Assembly: GCA_015066975.1 (NCBI GenBank)
Contig: SVNI01000001.1
Span: 1-64,000, forward strand
DNA: 64,000 nucleotides
Source of the DNA: Ruminococcus sp.
GTDB lineage: Bacteria; Bacillota; Clostridia; Oscillospirales; Ruminococcaceae
Direction of reading: 5' to 3'
The position numbers and the translations under genes were made by a program. Numbering within the stretch: the first letter of the stretch is position 1; every line of letters begins with the position of its first letter. Positions 35,344 through 43,339 of the stretch are shown here, piece after piece. The notes beneath the pieces were generated by a model that saw nothing but the letters and a program-made list of their open reading frames with translations, had not been told where the DNA came from and ran no database searches.

Positions 35344-36468
35344 TTAATTCAGATGGGATTCCAATTCCGCTGCCTGAGCGGAATAAAGTCTTGCCTGTGC
35401 CAGCTCGACTTCATCCTGAAGATTGATGTTATCCCAGAGGATAGAGACATCAGAGAAAGAACCGTTAAGGCGCAGGAAAGTTTTGGCAATACGGGAAATG
35501 ACAGGTTCAAGCAGACGGCGGTAATATTCGAGTTCAGAAGTGAGGATATCTGCCTGTTGAGCAGACATGCGCTCAGTAGAAGACCAGTTCAGGCCGAGCA
35601 GAAAAGGCGGAACAGAGAGCTTGGAAAGCATCTGTTCGAGTAGCTGTCTGACAGGGATTTCGGTAGAGGGCATTTCACCTTCTGCACCGATAACTTTGAT
35701 ATCAACGTCACCGACAGAAACGAAATCGCGGATTTCACCGGATTTTGCGGCCTGCATACCAGCAGACCATTCTTTGGCAATAGTTTCAGCGCGTTCCTGT
35801 GCGTAGGCAAAATCGGCAGAATCGCCGGACGGACGATAAGTGACAGCATAGCGGATATTGCCTGCCCTGTCGAAGTTCTGGCCGATACACTCATAAATTC
35901 TGAGGAGGATGTTTGCAAGGGCAGGAAGACCTTGAAGGACAGAAACACCGTAGATGCCACCGCTTGGCGGTTTAAGGGCAGAGAAAAGAATTCTGTCAGG
36001 ATACGGAAGAAGCCTGTCACCGTCTGCGGTATGCAGAAGATACTGCCGTTCCATAGGGGAAGTGCCGGGCATGACAGCAATATCAGCAATATTGCCGTTC
36101 CATAGGCCTGCGATATAAGAATTTTTTCTGTCAAGGACAATTTCACCGATGGCATTTCCATAGACAAGCAGGCTGTCAAGATAGCTGTCGATAAAGGCAT
36201 AGACAGACTGGCCTGTGAGGCCGACAGGTACTTCACGGAAGAAGGTGTCAAGAGCGTTCTGCTGTTTCGGGTCAGAGCACTGAATCTGAAACGAGCCGAT
36301 AAGCCGGATGATTTTAGAAATGGCGGCATCAATGACGGGGACAGTTCTGCGGACTTTATCGAATAAATCATAAGTGTAGAACTGCACAGGGAAGTCGTGA
36401 AGGGTTCTTGCACCAGCGGTCTGGACAGCCGGGAGCAGAGAGGGTTTTGATTTTTTTCTGGAACTCAT
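35344..36468 (-). CDS. phage portal protein
   Basis: A 374-residue portal protein, the 12-mer ring through which DNA enters the head. Recognisable segments are FYTYDLFDKVRRTVPVIDAAISKI, DSLLVYGNAIGEIVLDRKNSYIAG, ILFSALKPPSGGIYGVSVLQGLP and SVPPFLLGLNWSSTERMSAQQADILTSELEYY. The length is at the short end of the family. The ATG follows AAGGAGTGAATC. No frameshift or internal stop is present. Confidence 0.88.
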   Translation of the reverse strand: MSSRKKSKPSLLPAVQTAGARTLHDFPVQFYTYDLFDKVRRTVPVIDAAISKIIRLIGSFQIQCSDPKQQNALDTFFREVPVGLTGQSVYAFIDSYLDSLLVYGNAIGEIVLDRKNSYIAGLWNGNIADIAVMPGTSPMERQYLLHTADGDRLLPYPDRILFSALKPPSGGIYGVSVLQGLPALANILLRIYECIGQNFDRAGNIRYAVTYRPSGDSADFAYAQERAETIAKEWSAGMQAAKSGEIRDFVSVGDVDIKVIGAEGEMPSTEIPVRQLLEQMLSKLSVPPFLLGLNWSSTERMSAQQADILTSELEYYRRLLEPVISRIAKTFLRLNGSFSDVSILWDNINLQDEVELAQARLYSAQAAELESHLN

Positions 36469-36494
36469 GAAGATTCACTCCTTTCGGGTTGGGA

Positions 36495-37748
36495 TTATCT
36501 GGGGAGGGAGAAAGCGCAGAAGCCGTCTTTTCTGCCGAACAGGACAGTGCTGACGAAATAGCGCATATCATCCATAGCATGGTCAAATTCTTTCCGTGGC
36601 GCATCTTTGACTGTGCCGGAATCCCAGCAGTATTGGGAAAATTCGCGGATAATGTCATGACAGGACTCATGAAAGAGGATTTTATCTTGTGCGAGCATGT
36701 CACTGACGTGTCGGATACCGGAGATGACATCATTCTGCGCCTTGATGACTTTGAATTTCCGGTGGGAATGGATACAGGCGATAAAGCTGGCAGCGGAGGG
36801 GTCAACGATAACAGCATCAATAGGGAGCTGTCCTGCGAGGAGTTCGAGGGCAGTGTAATGTTCTTCGTCAGTGCGCTGAATGCCTTCGCGCCGGGAGTCG
36901 TAGTAATATTCTTTAAGCCTGTACCAGATGCCGTGCCATTCCGCCCAGAGCCCGATAGAAGTGGGGTTGACTGTACCGTAATCGCAGGAGATGACATATC
37001 TGGAGAAATAGACAGGCATATCCTGCTGAGGGATGACATGGCGGTTCTTGTCGAACATGGGGTAGACAACACCTTCAGAGACAGCCCATTTTCCTAGGAT
37101 GAATCTGTCATAGAATACACCGGCATACATACGGCGATAGCGTTCCTTGACAGGTTCGGAGAGGGAGGGGTTATCATCCATTGTGAAATGGAGATAGAAA
37201 GCGTGTTTCTGTTCTTTTTTAAGAATCCATTCTTGATAGAACCAGTGATAGGGATTTTCAGGATTACAGTTGAACCAGAGTTTCGCGTTTGGGACGGAGC
37301 ATCTGGCTGTAGCCTGTTCGACAAACGAGCGAGGCATGAGGACAACTTCATCAAAGAGGACACCGCCGAGGGTCATGCCCTGAATCATAGAAGCGGAGCT
37401 TTCATCCTTACCGCCGAAGAGATAGAAACGGTTTGTTTTGCCTACGGCAGTAATATCAAGATAGTGTTTGCTTTGGAATTGTTTGACATGAAAGCCGGAA
37501 TCCTGAAGGACATCATAAAGGGGACGGATAAGGTTTCGTTCGACGGAAGTGATAGTTTTTCCGCAGATAGCGAAAGAAGTGTTCTGGAAACTGGCCATCG
37601 CCCAGCAGATGAAGCCGAGGGACATAGAGAGGGTTTTACCGCTTCTGACCGCACCGTCGCAGATGATGGCATCACAGTGGCGGTAATTTGGGAGAGCCCA
37701 CCACTGGAGGGCGAGACGCTGTTTTGGAGAAAAGGCATCAAATATCAT
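36495..37748 (-). CDS. phage terminase large subunit
   Basis: A 417-residue DNA-packaging motor of the PBSX/SPP1-like type. The ATPase domain has Walker A GAVRSGKT (32-39) and Walker B VLFDEV (D133/E134). The RNase H-like nuclease domain keeps its acidic residues: D256 in SCDYGT, D316 in IVDPS and D393/D394 in HAMDDMRY. Both catalytic centres look intact. The ATG at 37748 has AGGGAG nine bases ahead; ATGs at 37754 and 37757 are alternatives. It overlaps the small subunit gene by 11 bp. Confidence 0.93.
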   Translation of the reverse strand: MIFDAFSPKQRLALQWWALPNYRHCDAIICDGAVRSGKTLSMSLGFICWAMASFQNTSFAICGKTITSVERNLIRPLYDVLQDSGFHVKQFQSKHYLDITAVGKTNRFYLFGGKDESSASMIQGMTLGGVLFDEVVLMPRSFVEQATARCSVPNAKLWFNCNPENPYHWFYQEWILKKEQKHAFYLHFTMDDNPSLSEPVKERYRRMYAGVFYDRFILGKWAVSEGVVYPMFDKNRHVIPQQDMPVYFSRYVISCDYGTVNPTSIGLWAEWHGIWYRLKEYYYDSRREGIQRTDEEHYTALELLAGQLPIDAVIVDPSAASFIACIHSHRKFKVIKAQNDVISGIRHVSDMLAQDKILFHESCHDIIREFSQYCWDSGTVKDAPRKEFDHAMDDMRYFVSTVLFGRKDGFCAFSLPR

Positions 37749-38055
37749 CCGCATCATCTCCCTGAGTGGAATCTGCAAGTGCTTTGAGCAGACTTTCAGA
37801 AATTTTGCCGTTCTGATTGGAGAGGGCATATTCATAAAGTTTTTCAAGTGCTTTTTGTCTGTCGAAGAATTGCACCTCAACACCGCCGCCCTTGACACGC
37901 TTGACAGAGGAGATATTGAAAAGCTGCATTTTGGCGAGGGTTTCAGGGGGGGGCATATCTTCGGCGAAGACGAGGGTCACGGCATCATTGACTTTTCCGA
38001 AAGCAAGTTTTTTGAGTCCGTCAATGACACGTTGGGTATCTGATTTTTTATTCAT
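37738..38055 (-). CDS. phage terminase small subunit-like protein
   Basis: A 105-residue protein beginning the phage operon. It has a short N-terminal helical region (DTQRVIDGLKKLAFG), a central VKRVKGGGVEVQFFDRQKALEKLYEYA and an acidic end, matching small terminase subunits that recognise DNA for packaging. The usual N-terminal helix-turn-helix is not obvious. AAAGGAGG precedes the ATG, and the stop falls inside the large subunit gene. Confidence 0.7.
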   Translation of the reverse strand: MNKKSDTQRVIDGLKKLAFGKVNDAVTLVFAEDMPPPETLAKMQLFNISSVKRVKGGGVEVQFFDRQKALEKLYEYALSNQNGKISESLLKALADSTQGDDADDI

Positions 38056-38091
38056 GGAAAAAACCTCCTTTCACTAATAGCGCAAAAACAG

Positions 38092-38121
38092 AAAAAAATG
38101 TACAGAAACGTACATTTTTTT
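38092..38121. promoter_or_regulatory. perfect inverted repeat upstream of the phage operon
   Basis: ATGTAC-agaaac-GTACAT (38098-38115) with A and T runs on either side, 37 bp upstream of the small terminase start codon. It could be a repressor operator or, because of the T tracts on both strands, a weak bidirectional terminator/attenuator that limits phage operon transcription. Confidence 0.55.
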
Positions 38122-38134
38122 AAAAAAATTTTTT

Positions 38135-38179
38135 GAAAAAATAAAAAATCGGCATTCTGCACAAAGCAGAATGCCGATT
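38135..38179 (-). terminator. Rho-independent terminator of the murA-radical SAM operon
   Basis: AATCGGCATTCTGC (38147-38160) pairs perfectly with GCAGAATGCCGATT (38166-38179) around ACAAA. On the minus strand it is followed by TTTTTTATTTTTTC. It separates the housekeeping operon from the phage genes. Confidence 0.85.
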
Positions 38180-38200
38180 TCTGGATAAATTGACGGCAAA

Positions 38201-38827
38201 TCAGGAGACATATTCTCTGACATGGAGAGTAATATTGAGAGTATCGGCGACTTCCTGAGCGAGTTTGATTTCGTCAGGAGTGATGATATCCACAACGGTG
38301 AAGCAGGTATCAAGCCCATTGGCCTTGCAGTCCTGAGCGAAGCGGAGCATGGTCTGATAAGCGTTTTCAGGTTTGTTTCTGGGGTTGGTAACGCGGAGAT
38401 AGGTTTCAGAATCACCGCCGTTGAGACTGATGGAGACTTTATCGAAGACTGCGGAAACGAGAGCAGAAGCCGAACCGTTTTGGGAGGGGGCATAAATATC
38501 GGCGAGGCCGTTGGTATTGAGACGGAGGCAGATACCGGGCTGGACGGATTTAATCCATTTGGCGAGTTCGCAGGCGAAATCGAGTCTCATAGTAGGTTCG
38601 CCGTAACCGCAGAAAACGAGTTCCTGATATTTGGACAAATCACGCTGAAGCAGGTCATTCTGCATTTCCTCCATGCTGGGTTCATGTTCGAGCCACAGGG
38701 GGTCAGAGCCATACGCGCCGTCTTCATTTTTGCGGATGCAGAAAATGCAGTTGCATGAGCATTGATTGGTGATGTTAATATAGAGGTTCTGGCCGACTTC
38801 GTAAGATAGGGTCATTGCTTTTTTCAT
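38201..38827 (-). CDS. radical SAM protein, TatD-associated type
   Basis: A 208-residue radical SAM protein of the short TatD-linked family. The cluster motif is CSCNCIFC (CxxxCxxC) after YINITNQ; VFCGYGEPTMR is the glycine-rich SAM-binding strand, and LRLNTNGLADI is typical of the family. The reaction is unknown. The ATG has AAGGAT about ten bases upstream; an in-frame GTG three codons earlier is weaker. tatD itself is 24 kb away here, so the usual linkage is broken. It closes the murA operon. Confidence 0.85.
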   Translation of the reverse strand: MKKAMTLSYEVGQNLYINITNQCSCNCIFCIRKNEDGAYGSDPLWLEHEPSMEEMQNDLLQRDLSKYQELVFCGYGEPTMRLDFACELAKWIKSVQPGICLRLNTNGLADIYAPSQNGSASALVSAVFDKVSISLNGGDSETYLRVTNPRNKPENAYQTMLRFAQDCKANGLDTCFTVVDIITPDEIKLAQEVADTLNITLHVREYVS

Positions 38828-38851
38828 AAAAAACACATCCTTAAAAAATAT

Positions 38852-39328
38852 TTATTTATGATAGCCTGTATTCTTGTCAATCTGGAAAGCTCTGTAGATT
38901 TGCTCCATGAGCATGACAGAAGCAAGCGCATGAGGGAAAGTCATTTCGGACATGGAGAGCTTGAAAAATGCAGAATTTTTAAGATTCTGGTCTAAACCGA
39001 AAGAACTGCCGATAACGAAAGAGACAGTACTATCCTGCATAGGAATTTTTCTTGTCAGAAGTTCGGAAAACTTCTGGCTGTCGAGCTGTTTTCCCTCGAT
39101 ACAGAGGGGAATGAACAAGCCCTTTAGATTTTTGCGGACGAGTTCGGCTTCCTGGGCAAGGGCTTTTTGAATTTCCTTGTCGGAGGGATTATCGGTAAGC
39201 CGGACGGCCGGAAGCTGAACGAAATGGAATTTACAGAAAGGGGTCAGGCGTTTGGAATAGAGTTCCTGTGCCTGTAAGAGATGGGGTTCTTTCTGTTTTC
39301 CGACAGTGATTAAATCAATGATAAGCAT
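38852..39328 (-). CDS. rlmH: 23S rRNA (pseudouridine1915-N3)-methyltransferase
   Basis: A 158-residue SPOUT methyltransferase. It shows the knotted C-terminal motifs SFVIGSSFGLD and MTFPHALASVMLMEQIYRAFQID, ending GYHK as RlmH does. It methylates pseudouridine 1915 in helix 69 of 23S rRNA using S-adenosylmethionine. Length is standard (155-160). Its ATG abuts the preceding stop, consistent with translational coupling to the MBL gene. Confidence 0.96.
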   Translation of the reverse strand: MLIIDLITVGKQKEPHLLQAQELYSKRLTPFCKFHFVQLPAVRLTDNPSDKEIQKALAQEAELVRKNLKGLFIPLCIEGKQLDSQKFSELLTRKIPMQDSTVSFVIGSSFGLDQNLKNSAFFKLSMSEMTFPHALASVMLMEQIYRAFQIDKNTGYHK

Positions 39329-40113
39329 TAGAAAACGACTGCACCTCCCGTAGTTTCTATAGGAGCGATGCCAAGGAGGTAATCAAGATTTATTTTGAAA
39401 TCACGGAGGTTCTGGACAACCGTACCGGAAGCGATAGTAGGTGTATTGTTATGGGGACTGAGGTGACCTAATAATAATCTGGTTGTGCCGTTCCGGATGA
39501 GAAAGTCAGCGAATTCAGCAGAATCCTGATTGGAGAGATGACCGTACCGAGAAGTAATGCGACGTTTGAGCTCGGGGGGATAGAAGCCGTTCCAGAGCAT
39601 AGAGGGTTCATAATTTGCTTCAAGGAGAATCATGTCACAGCCTTTGAGAGCGTTTCTGACTTCGTTTGTGACAATTCCCAAATCGGTACAGACAGCACAG
39701 TGTTTGTCGTCAGCAGTATGAATATGATAGCCGACACTTCCGGGCGCGTCGTGCATGGTAGGAAAAGCGGTCAGTTCGCATCCACCACAGTCCACAGCAC
39801 GGGTATCAACAGGAATAGTTTTGATTTCTGTAGGGATATGGCCGTCATGTGCAAGTACTTCAAGAGTAGTTTGAGAGGCATAAACTGGGACTTTGAGCTT
39901 TTTGGAAAGGACTTTCAGACCTTTGATATGGTCGCTGTGGGTATGAGTGATAAAAATACCCTTGACAGCAGACTGCTCCAGGGAATTACAGGAAAGTGCT
40001 TGAAGAATTTTTTTACAGCTTGCACCGGCATCTACAAGGATGCCTTCTTTCTGCGAGCCGATATAAGAAGCATTGGCTTTGCTGGAGCTGAAAAGAGGAT
40101 AGAATTTTGCCAT
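39328..40113 (-). CDS. MBL-fold metallohydrolase (YycJ/WalJ-like)
   Basis: A 261-residue metallo-beta-lactamase-fold hydrolase with the HTHSDH metal motif (THTHSDHIKGL), a conserved MHDAPGSVGYHI segment and GHLSPHNNTP late in the chain. It resembles YycJ (WalJ), a proposed 5'-3' exonuclease linked to cell division and mismatch repair in Firmicutes. The neighbours rlmH and murA agree with that: rlmH and yycJ are often close. The ATG follows AGGAG. Confidence 0.85.
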   Translation of the reverse strand: MAKFYPLFSSSKANASYIGSQKEGILVDAGASCKKILQALSCNSLEQSAVKGIFITHTHSDHIKGLKVLSKKLKVPVYASQTTLEVLAHDGHIPTEIKTIPVDTRAVDCGGCELTAFPTMHDAPGSVGYHIHTADDKHCAVCTDLGIVTNEVRNALKGCDMILLEANYEPSMLWNGFYPPELKRRITSRYGHLSNQDSAEFADFLIRNGTTRLLLGHLSPHNNTPTIASGTVVQNLRDFKINLDYLLGIAPIETTGGAVVF

Positions 40114-40173
40114 AATAGAGAAACTCCTGACTGAGCTAAAAAGCATGGCAGCACAGGAGCGCTGCCGGAAAGA

Positions 40174-41493
40174 TTAATTTTTTTCGGGTTTGATTTTGGC
40201 GATATCTGCGCCGATACCGCGGAGTTTGCCGGCAATGTCGGCATAACCGCGTTCAATATGGCGGATATCGGTGATAGAAGTCTGACCTTCTGCGGCAAGA
40301 CCTGCAATAATCATAGCAGCCCCGGCACGGAGGTCACAAGCTTCGACGGAAGCCCCATGAAGTTCTGCACTGCCGTGGACAAGAGCACCGCTTTGAGTAA
40401 TGTCAATTTTTGCACTCATCTTAGCAAGTTCCTTGACATAGCGGAAACGGTCCTCCCAGACGTTTTCGGTGATAGTGCTCTGCCCGTTTGCAAGTGTGAG
40501 GAGCACAGCCATCTGTGGCTGCATATCGGTAGGAAAGCCGGGATAAGGTTCTGTTTTGATGTTGACAGGTCTGAAATCTGTATTTTGATTCACAAATACA
40601 TGCACAGCATCTTCATCTTCAAGTTCTTCGACAGTCACACCAGCATCACGGAGTTTTGCGGTAATGGCTTCGAGGTGTTTGGGGATAACGCCTTTGATGA
40701 ACACGTCGCCTCTTGTGACAGCAGCAGCAATCATGAAAGTGCCGGCTTCAATCTGGTCGGGAACAACAGGGTAGCGATAATCGACAGTAGAGCCTTCACC
40801 GGCATTGCCTGTGAGTTTGTCTACACCCTTGATTTTGATAGTGTCTGTGCCTGCGCCCTTGATGCGCGCCCCCATATAGTTGAGGAAATTGGCTAAGTCT
40901 ACGATATGGGGTTCTTTAGCGGCATTTTCGATGATAGTTGTGCCCTGTGCCTTGACAGCGGCAAGGATAGCGTTCATAGTAGCACCCACAGAAACGACGT
41001 CCATGCTGATAACGTCGCCCTGAAGCTGTTCTGCATGTAATTCGACAATATCAGAAGCCTTGTCGGAAATGATTTGTTTTGCGCCCAGGATTTCAAAAGC
41101 CTTCAGATGCTGGTCAATAGGACGTGCACCGAGGGGACAGCCGCCGGGCATGGCCGCCCATGCATGGCCGCATCTGCCGAGCAGTGCACCAAGGAAGTAA
41201 TAAGAAGCGCGCATTTTTTTGGCTTCTTCATAAGGGACATAATAGTCTGTCACTTTGCTGCATGAAATCCAGTAAGTATCGCCTTTGTCGCCGACAGGGC
41301 GGACTTCTGCGCCGAGACCTTTCAGGATTTTCAGGCAGATTTTGACATCACTGATGTCGGGAACATTTTCGATAATACAAGGGACATCCAGCAGAAGGAC
41401 TGCCGGAAGGATAGCGACTGCGGAATTTTTCGCACCGCTGACCCAGATGTCACCTTTCAGCGGATTTCCGCCGTTGATAACAAATTTTTCCAT
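40174..41493 (-). CDS. murA: UDP-N-acetylglucosamine 1-carboxyvinyltransferase
   Basis: A 439-residue MurA, which adds enolpyruvate to UDP-GlcNAc in the first committed step of peptidoglycan synthesis. The active-site cysteine is in PGGCPLGARPIDQH. Other signatures are GAKNSAVAILPAVLL and the C-terminal AGLAAEGQT...HIERGY. The ATG at 41493 is chosen by homology; a GTG two codons upstream has better spacing to AGGAGAG and is possible. A long open extension upstream overlaps the cyclophilin gene by a few bases and is probably not used. Confidence 0.95.
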   Translation of the reverse strand: MEKFVINGGNPLKGDIWVSGAKNSAVAILPAVLLLDVPCIIENVPDISDVKICLKILKGLGAEVRPVGDKGDTYWISCSKVTDYYVPYEEAKKMRASYYFLGALLGRCGHAWAAMPGGCPLGARPIDQHLKAFEILGAKQIISDKASDIVELHAEQLQGDVISMDVVSVGATMNAILAAVKAQGTTIIENAAKEPHIVDLANFLNYMGARIKGAGTDTIKIKGVDKLTGNAGEGSTVDYRYPVVPDQIEAGTFMIAAAVTRGDVFIKGVIPKHLEAITAKLRDAGVTVEELEDEDAVHVFVNQNTDFRPVNIKTEPYPGFPTDMQPQMAVLLTLANGQSTITENVWEDRFRYVKELAKMSAKIDITQSGALVHGSAELHGASVEACDLRAGAAMIIAGLAAEGQTSITDIRHIERGYADIAGKLRGIGADIAKIKPEKN

Positions 41494-41543
41494 CTCCACG
41501 TTATTCTCTCCTCTGATGACGAGTGTTTCTGTTTTTATAGCAC

Positions 41544-42290
41544 TCATGGTTCCTGTTCATAATCTGCTGGATACCAGCGAATCTGACCGTTGTCATATGG
41601 TTCTGTTCTTACACTTTCGAGATACACAGCTTTTTTGGGTTTATCGTCAGCATTGGTTTCTACATGAGAAATTGCTTCGACGATATCAAGGCCGTCAATA
41701 ACCTGTCCGAAGACGGTATAGTTGCCGTCAAGGAAAGGTGTACCGCCGTGCTGTGTATAGAGTTCTCTTGCTTCCTGTGAAAAATAGATTGCATTTTGTT
41801 CTGTCAGAGTGTCCAGAAAAGCATTGTCTACATCCTGTCCGGTGACGATATAGAACTGACTGCCGTCAGTGGAAGTCATGCCTGCATTGGCATAGGCAAG
41901 AGCACCGGGGAGATGAATGAGCTGACTGGAAACGCCGCCGTCAAACTGACCGCCCCAGCAGGATTCACCACCAGTGCCGTCGCCTTTGGGGTCGCCGCCC
42001 TGAATCATGAAATCAGAGATAACACGGTGAAAGATAAGTTCGTCATAGTAGCCGTCATTGGCAAGGGTGACGAAATTTTCACAGGCTTCCGGGAGAAGTT
42101 CCGGAAACAGCCGGATTTTGATTTCGCCATAGTCTTTGACTTTCATGACAATGATGTCATCTCCCTGGGCAGGCGGAGTATAATTCAGCACAGGAAGTTC
42201 CTGAAGCCGGACATACTTTCTGCCGCAGCCGGTAACTGCCGCACTGAGTACAAGCAAGCTGATACTGACGGCAAGGATTCTGAATTTCAT
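41544..42290 (-). CDS. cyclophilin-type peptidyl-prolyl isomerase lipoprotein
   Basis: A 248-residue extracytoplasmic cyclophilin. The signal peptide ends in VTGCG, a lipobox. The catalytic core is intact: FHRVISDFMIQGGD contains the catalytic Arg and the Phe-Met-x-Gln set, and FYIVTGQ and TVFGQVIDGLD follow. It should assist folding of exported proteins. It is transcribed from the promoter at 42351 together with murA, about 50 bp downstream. Compare the upstream degenerate paralog. Confidence 0.92.
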   Translation of the reverse strand: MKFRILAVSISLLVLSAAVTGCGRKYVRLQELPVLNYTPPAQGDDIIVMKVKDYGEIKIRLFPELLPEACENFVTLANDGYYDELIFHRVISDFMIQGGDPKGDGTGGESCWGGQFDGGVSSQLIHLPGALAYANAGMTSTDGSQFYIVTGQDVDNAFLDTLTEQNAIYFSQEARELYTQHGGTPFLDGNYTVFGQVIDGLDIVEAISHVETNADDKPKKAVYLESVRTEPYDNGQIRWYPADYEQEP

Positions 42291-42350
42291 GATAACAATG
42301 CTTCTTTCCGGAAATGATTTGCCGGGCGGTATAAATGCCCGGATAAGAAT

Positions 42351-42379
42351 ATTATACAACATTCCTGAAAATTTGTAAA
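42351..42379 (-). promoter_or_regulatory. SigA-type promoter of the cyclophilin-murA operon
   Basis: On the minus strand, TTTACA (42374-42379), a 17-bp spacer and TATAAT (42351-42356), 61 bp ahead of the cyclophilin ATG. Confidence 0.75.
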
Positions 42380-42473
42380 GTAAAAATACAAATTTCCTGT
42401 AAGTATTTAGGAATTTTAATAATAATCAGCGTCAGCGAAATGAAATACTTGTGAAAAAGTACATGCATAGGGA

Positions 42474-43334
42474 TTAGTTTGTGCTGAATATCGTGCTGAG
42501 TTCGTTGAGGGCTGCATCTTCCTGCGAGTAGGAAGAAATTTTGACAGACAGGATTTTGATTTCTTCCAAGGGTGGGGTATAGCCCTGCTGGTTATCTTCT
42601 TCGGCAAGCTGTACGGATGTGATTTGCTGAATGACGTCAAAGCCGGAGTAAGCCTGGCCGAACACGGTGACCTGCTGTGAGAAGTTGGGAACACCACCGA
42701 GTTTCAGGAAGTTATTGGCAAGTTCTTCGCTTCCGGAGGCTTCCCGGAACTGCGTGACGAATTCTTCGTCAGAGAAATCAACAGAATTCAGGAACATGAA
42801 ACGGCTTCCGGTGTAGTAGGTTTCGTTTTTGAACAGACGTTTTGAAAAGCTGGTATCTGTGGAAGTGGTAAGCGAACAGAGTGCCCCGCGGAACGGCCAG
42901 AGATTCTGATGCAGTTCCTGAGGGACTTTTTCCTGATTGTCAAAAACGGGAGGCGTTTTGAGCGTTCCGGCAGAATCGCCGCTTCCGGCTGCGAAATAGA
43001 CATCATTTTTGGCTTCAAAGATGTAAGTATTGTCATACCAGCCCTGTTCGGCAAGCGAGATAAACTGCGAGACTGTATTAGGCGCATATTCCGGATAAAG
43101 GACAGCGCGGATTTCGCCGAGGGAAGTTTCAATCACAGCCGTCGGCGCACCGTCAGGAATTTCCTGAATCTGGACGAATTCAAGGGTATCAGGGTCAATG
43201 TAGTGATAGCCCTGCTGGGAAATCATAACAATGACATAGAAAGCAATAAAACTGAGCAAAGCAGATACCAGTAGGAAAATGCCCATAGCCGAACGGGCTT
43301 TTCTTTTTTTGTCGGGGGAGGAATATCTTGCCAT
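42474..43334 (-). CDS. membrane-anchored cyclophilin-like protein, catalytic residues lost
   Basis: A 286-residue protein with one N-terminal membrane helix (18-39) and a cyclophilin-like fold: PTAVIETSLGEIRAVLYPEYAPNTVSQFI is the canonical start and QVTVFGQAYSGFDVIQQI the canonical end. The stretch that should read FHRVI-DFMIQGG is instead FEAKN-DVYFAAG (106-117), so the catalytic Arg, Met and Gln are gone. A long insert separates the two halves. It may bind proline-containing segments without isomerising. It starts 6 bp after the cysS stop. Confidence 0.8.
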   Translation of the reverse strand: MARYSSPDKKRKARSAMGIFLLVSALLSFIAFYVIVMISQQGYHYIDPDTLEFVQIQEIPDGAPTAVIETSLGEIRAVLYPEYAPNTVSQFISLAEQGWYDNTYIFEAKNDVYFAAGSGDSAGTLKTPPVFDNQEKVPQELHQNLWPFRGALCSLTTSTDTSFSKRLFKNETYYTGSRFMFLNSVDFSDEEFVTQFREASGSEELANNFLKLGGVPNFSQQVTVFGQAYSGFDVIQQITSVQLAEEDNQQGYTPPLEEIKILSVKISSYSQEDAALNELSTIFSTN

Positions 43335-43339
43335 AGTGA

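Noticed and set aside
38098-38115. LexA/SOS box at the phage operon
   Set aside because: The dyad ATGTAC-N6-GTACAT does not match the Firmicutes SOS box GAAC-N4-GTTC.
30500-38200. Attachment-site direct repeats flanking the phage cassette
   Set aside because: No convincing repeat was found by eye on both sides; a computed repeat search would be needed.
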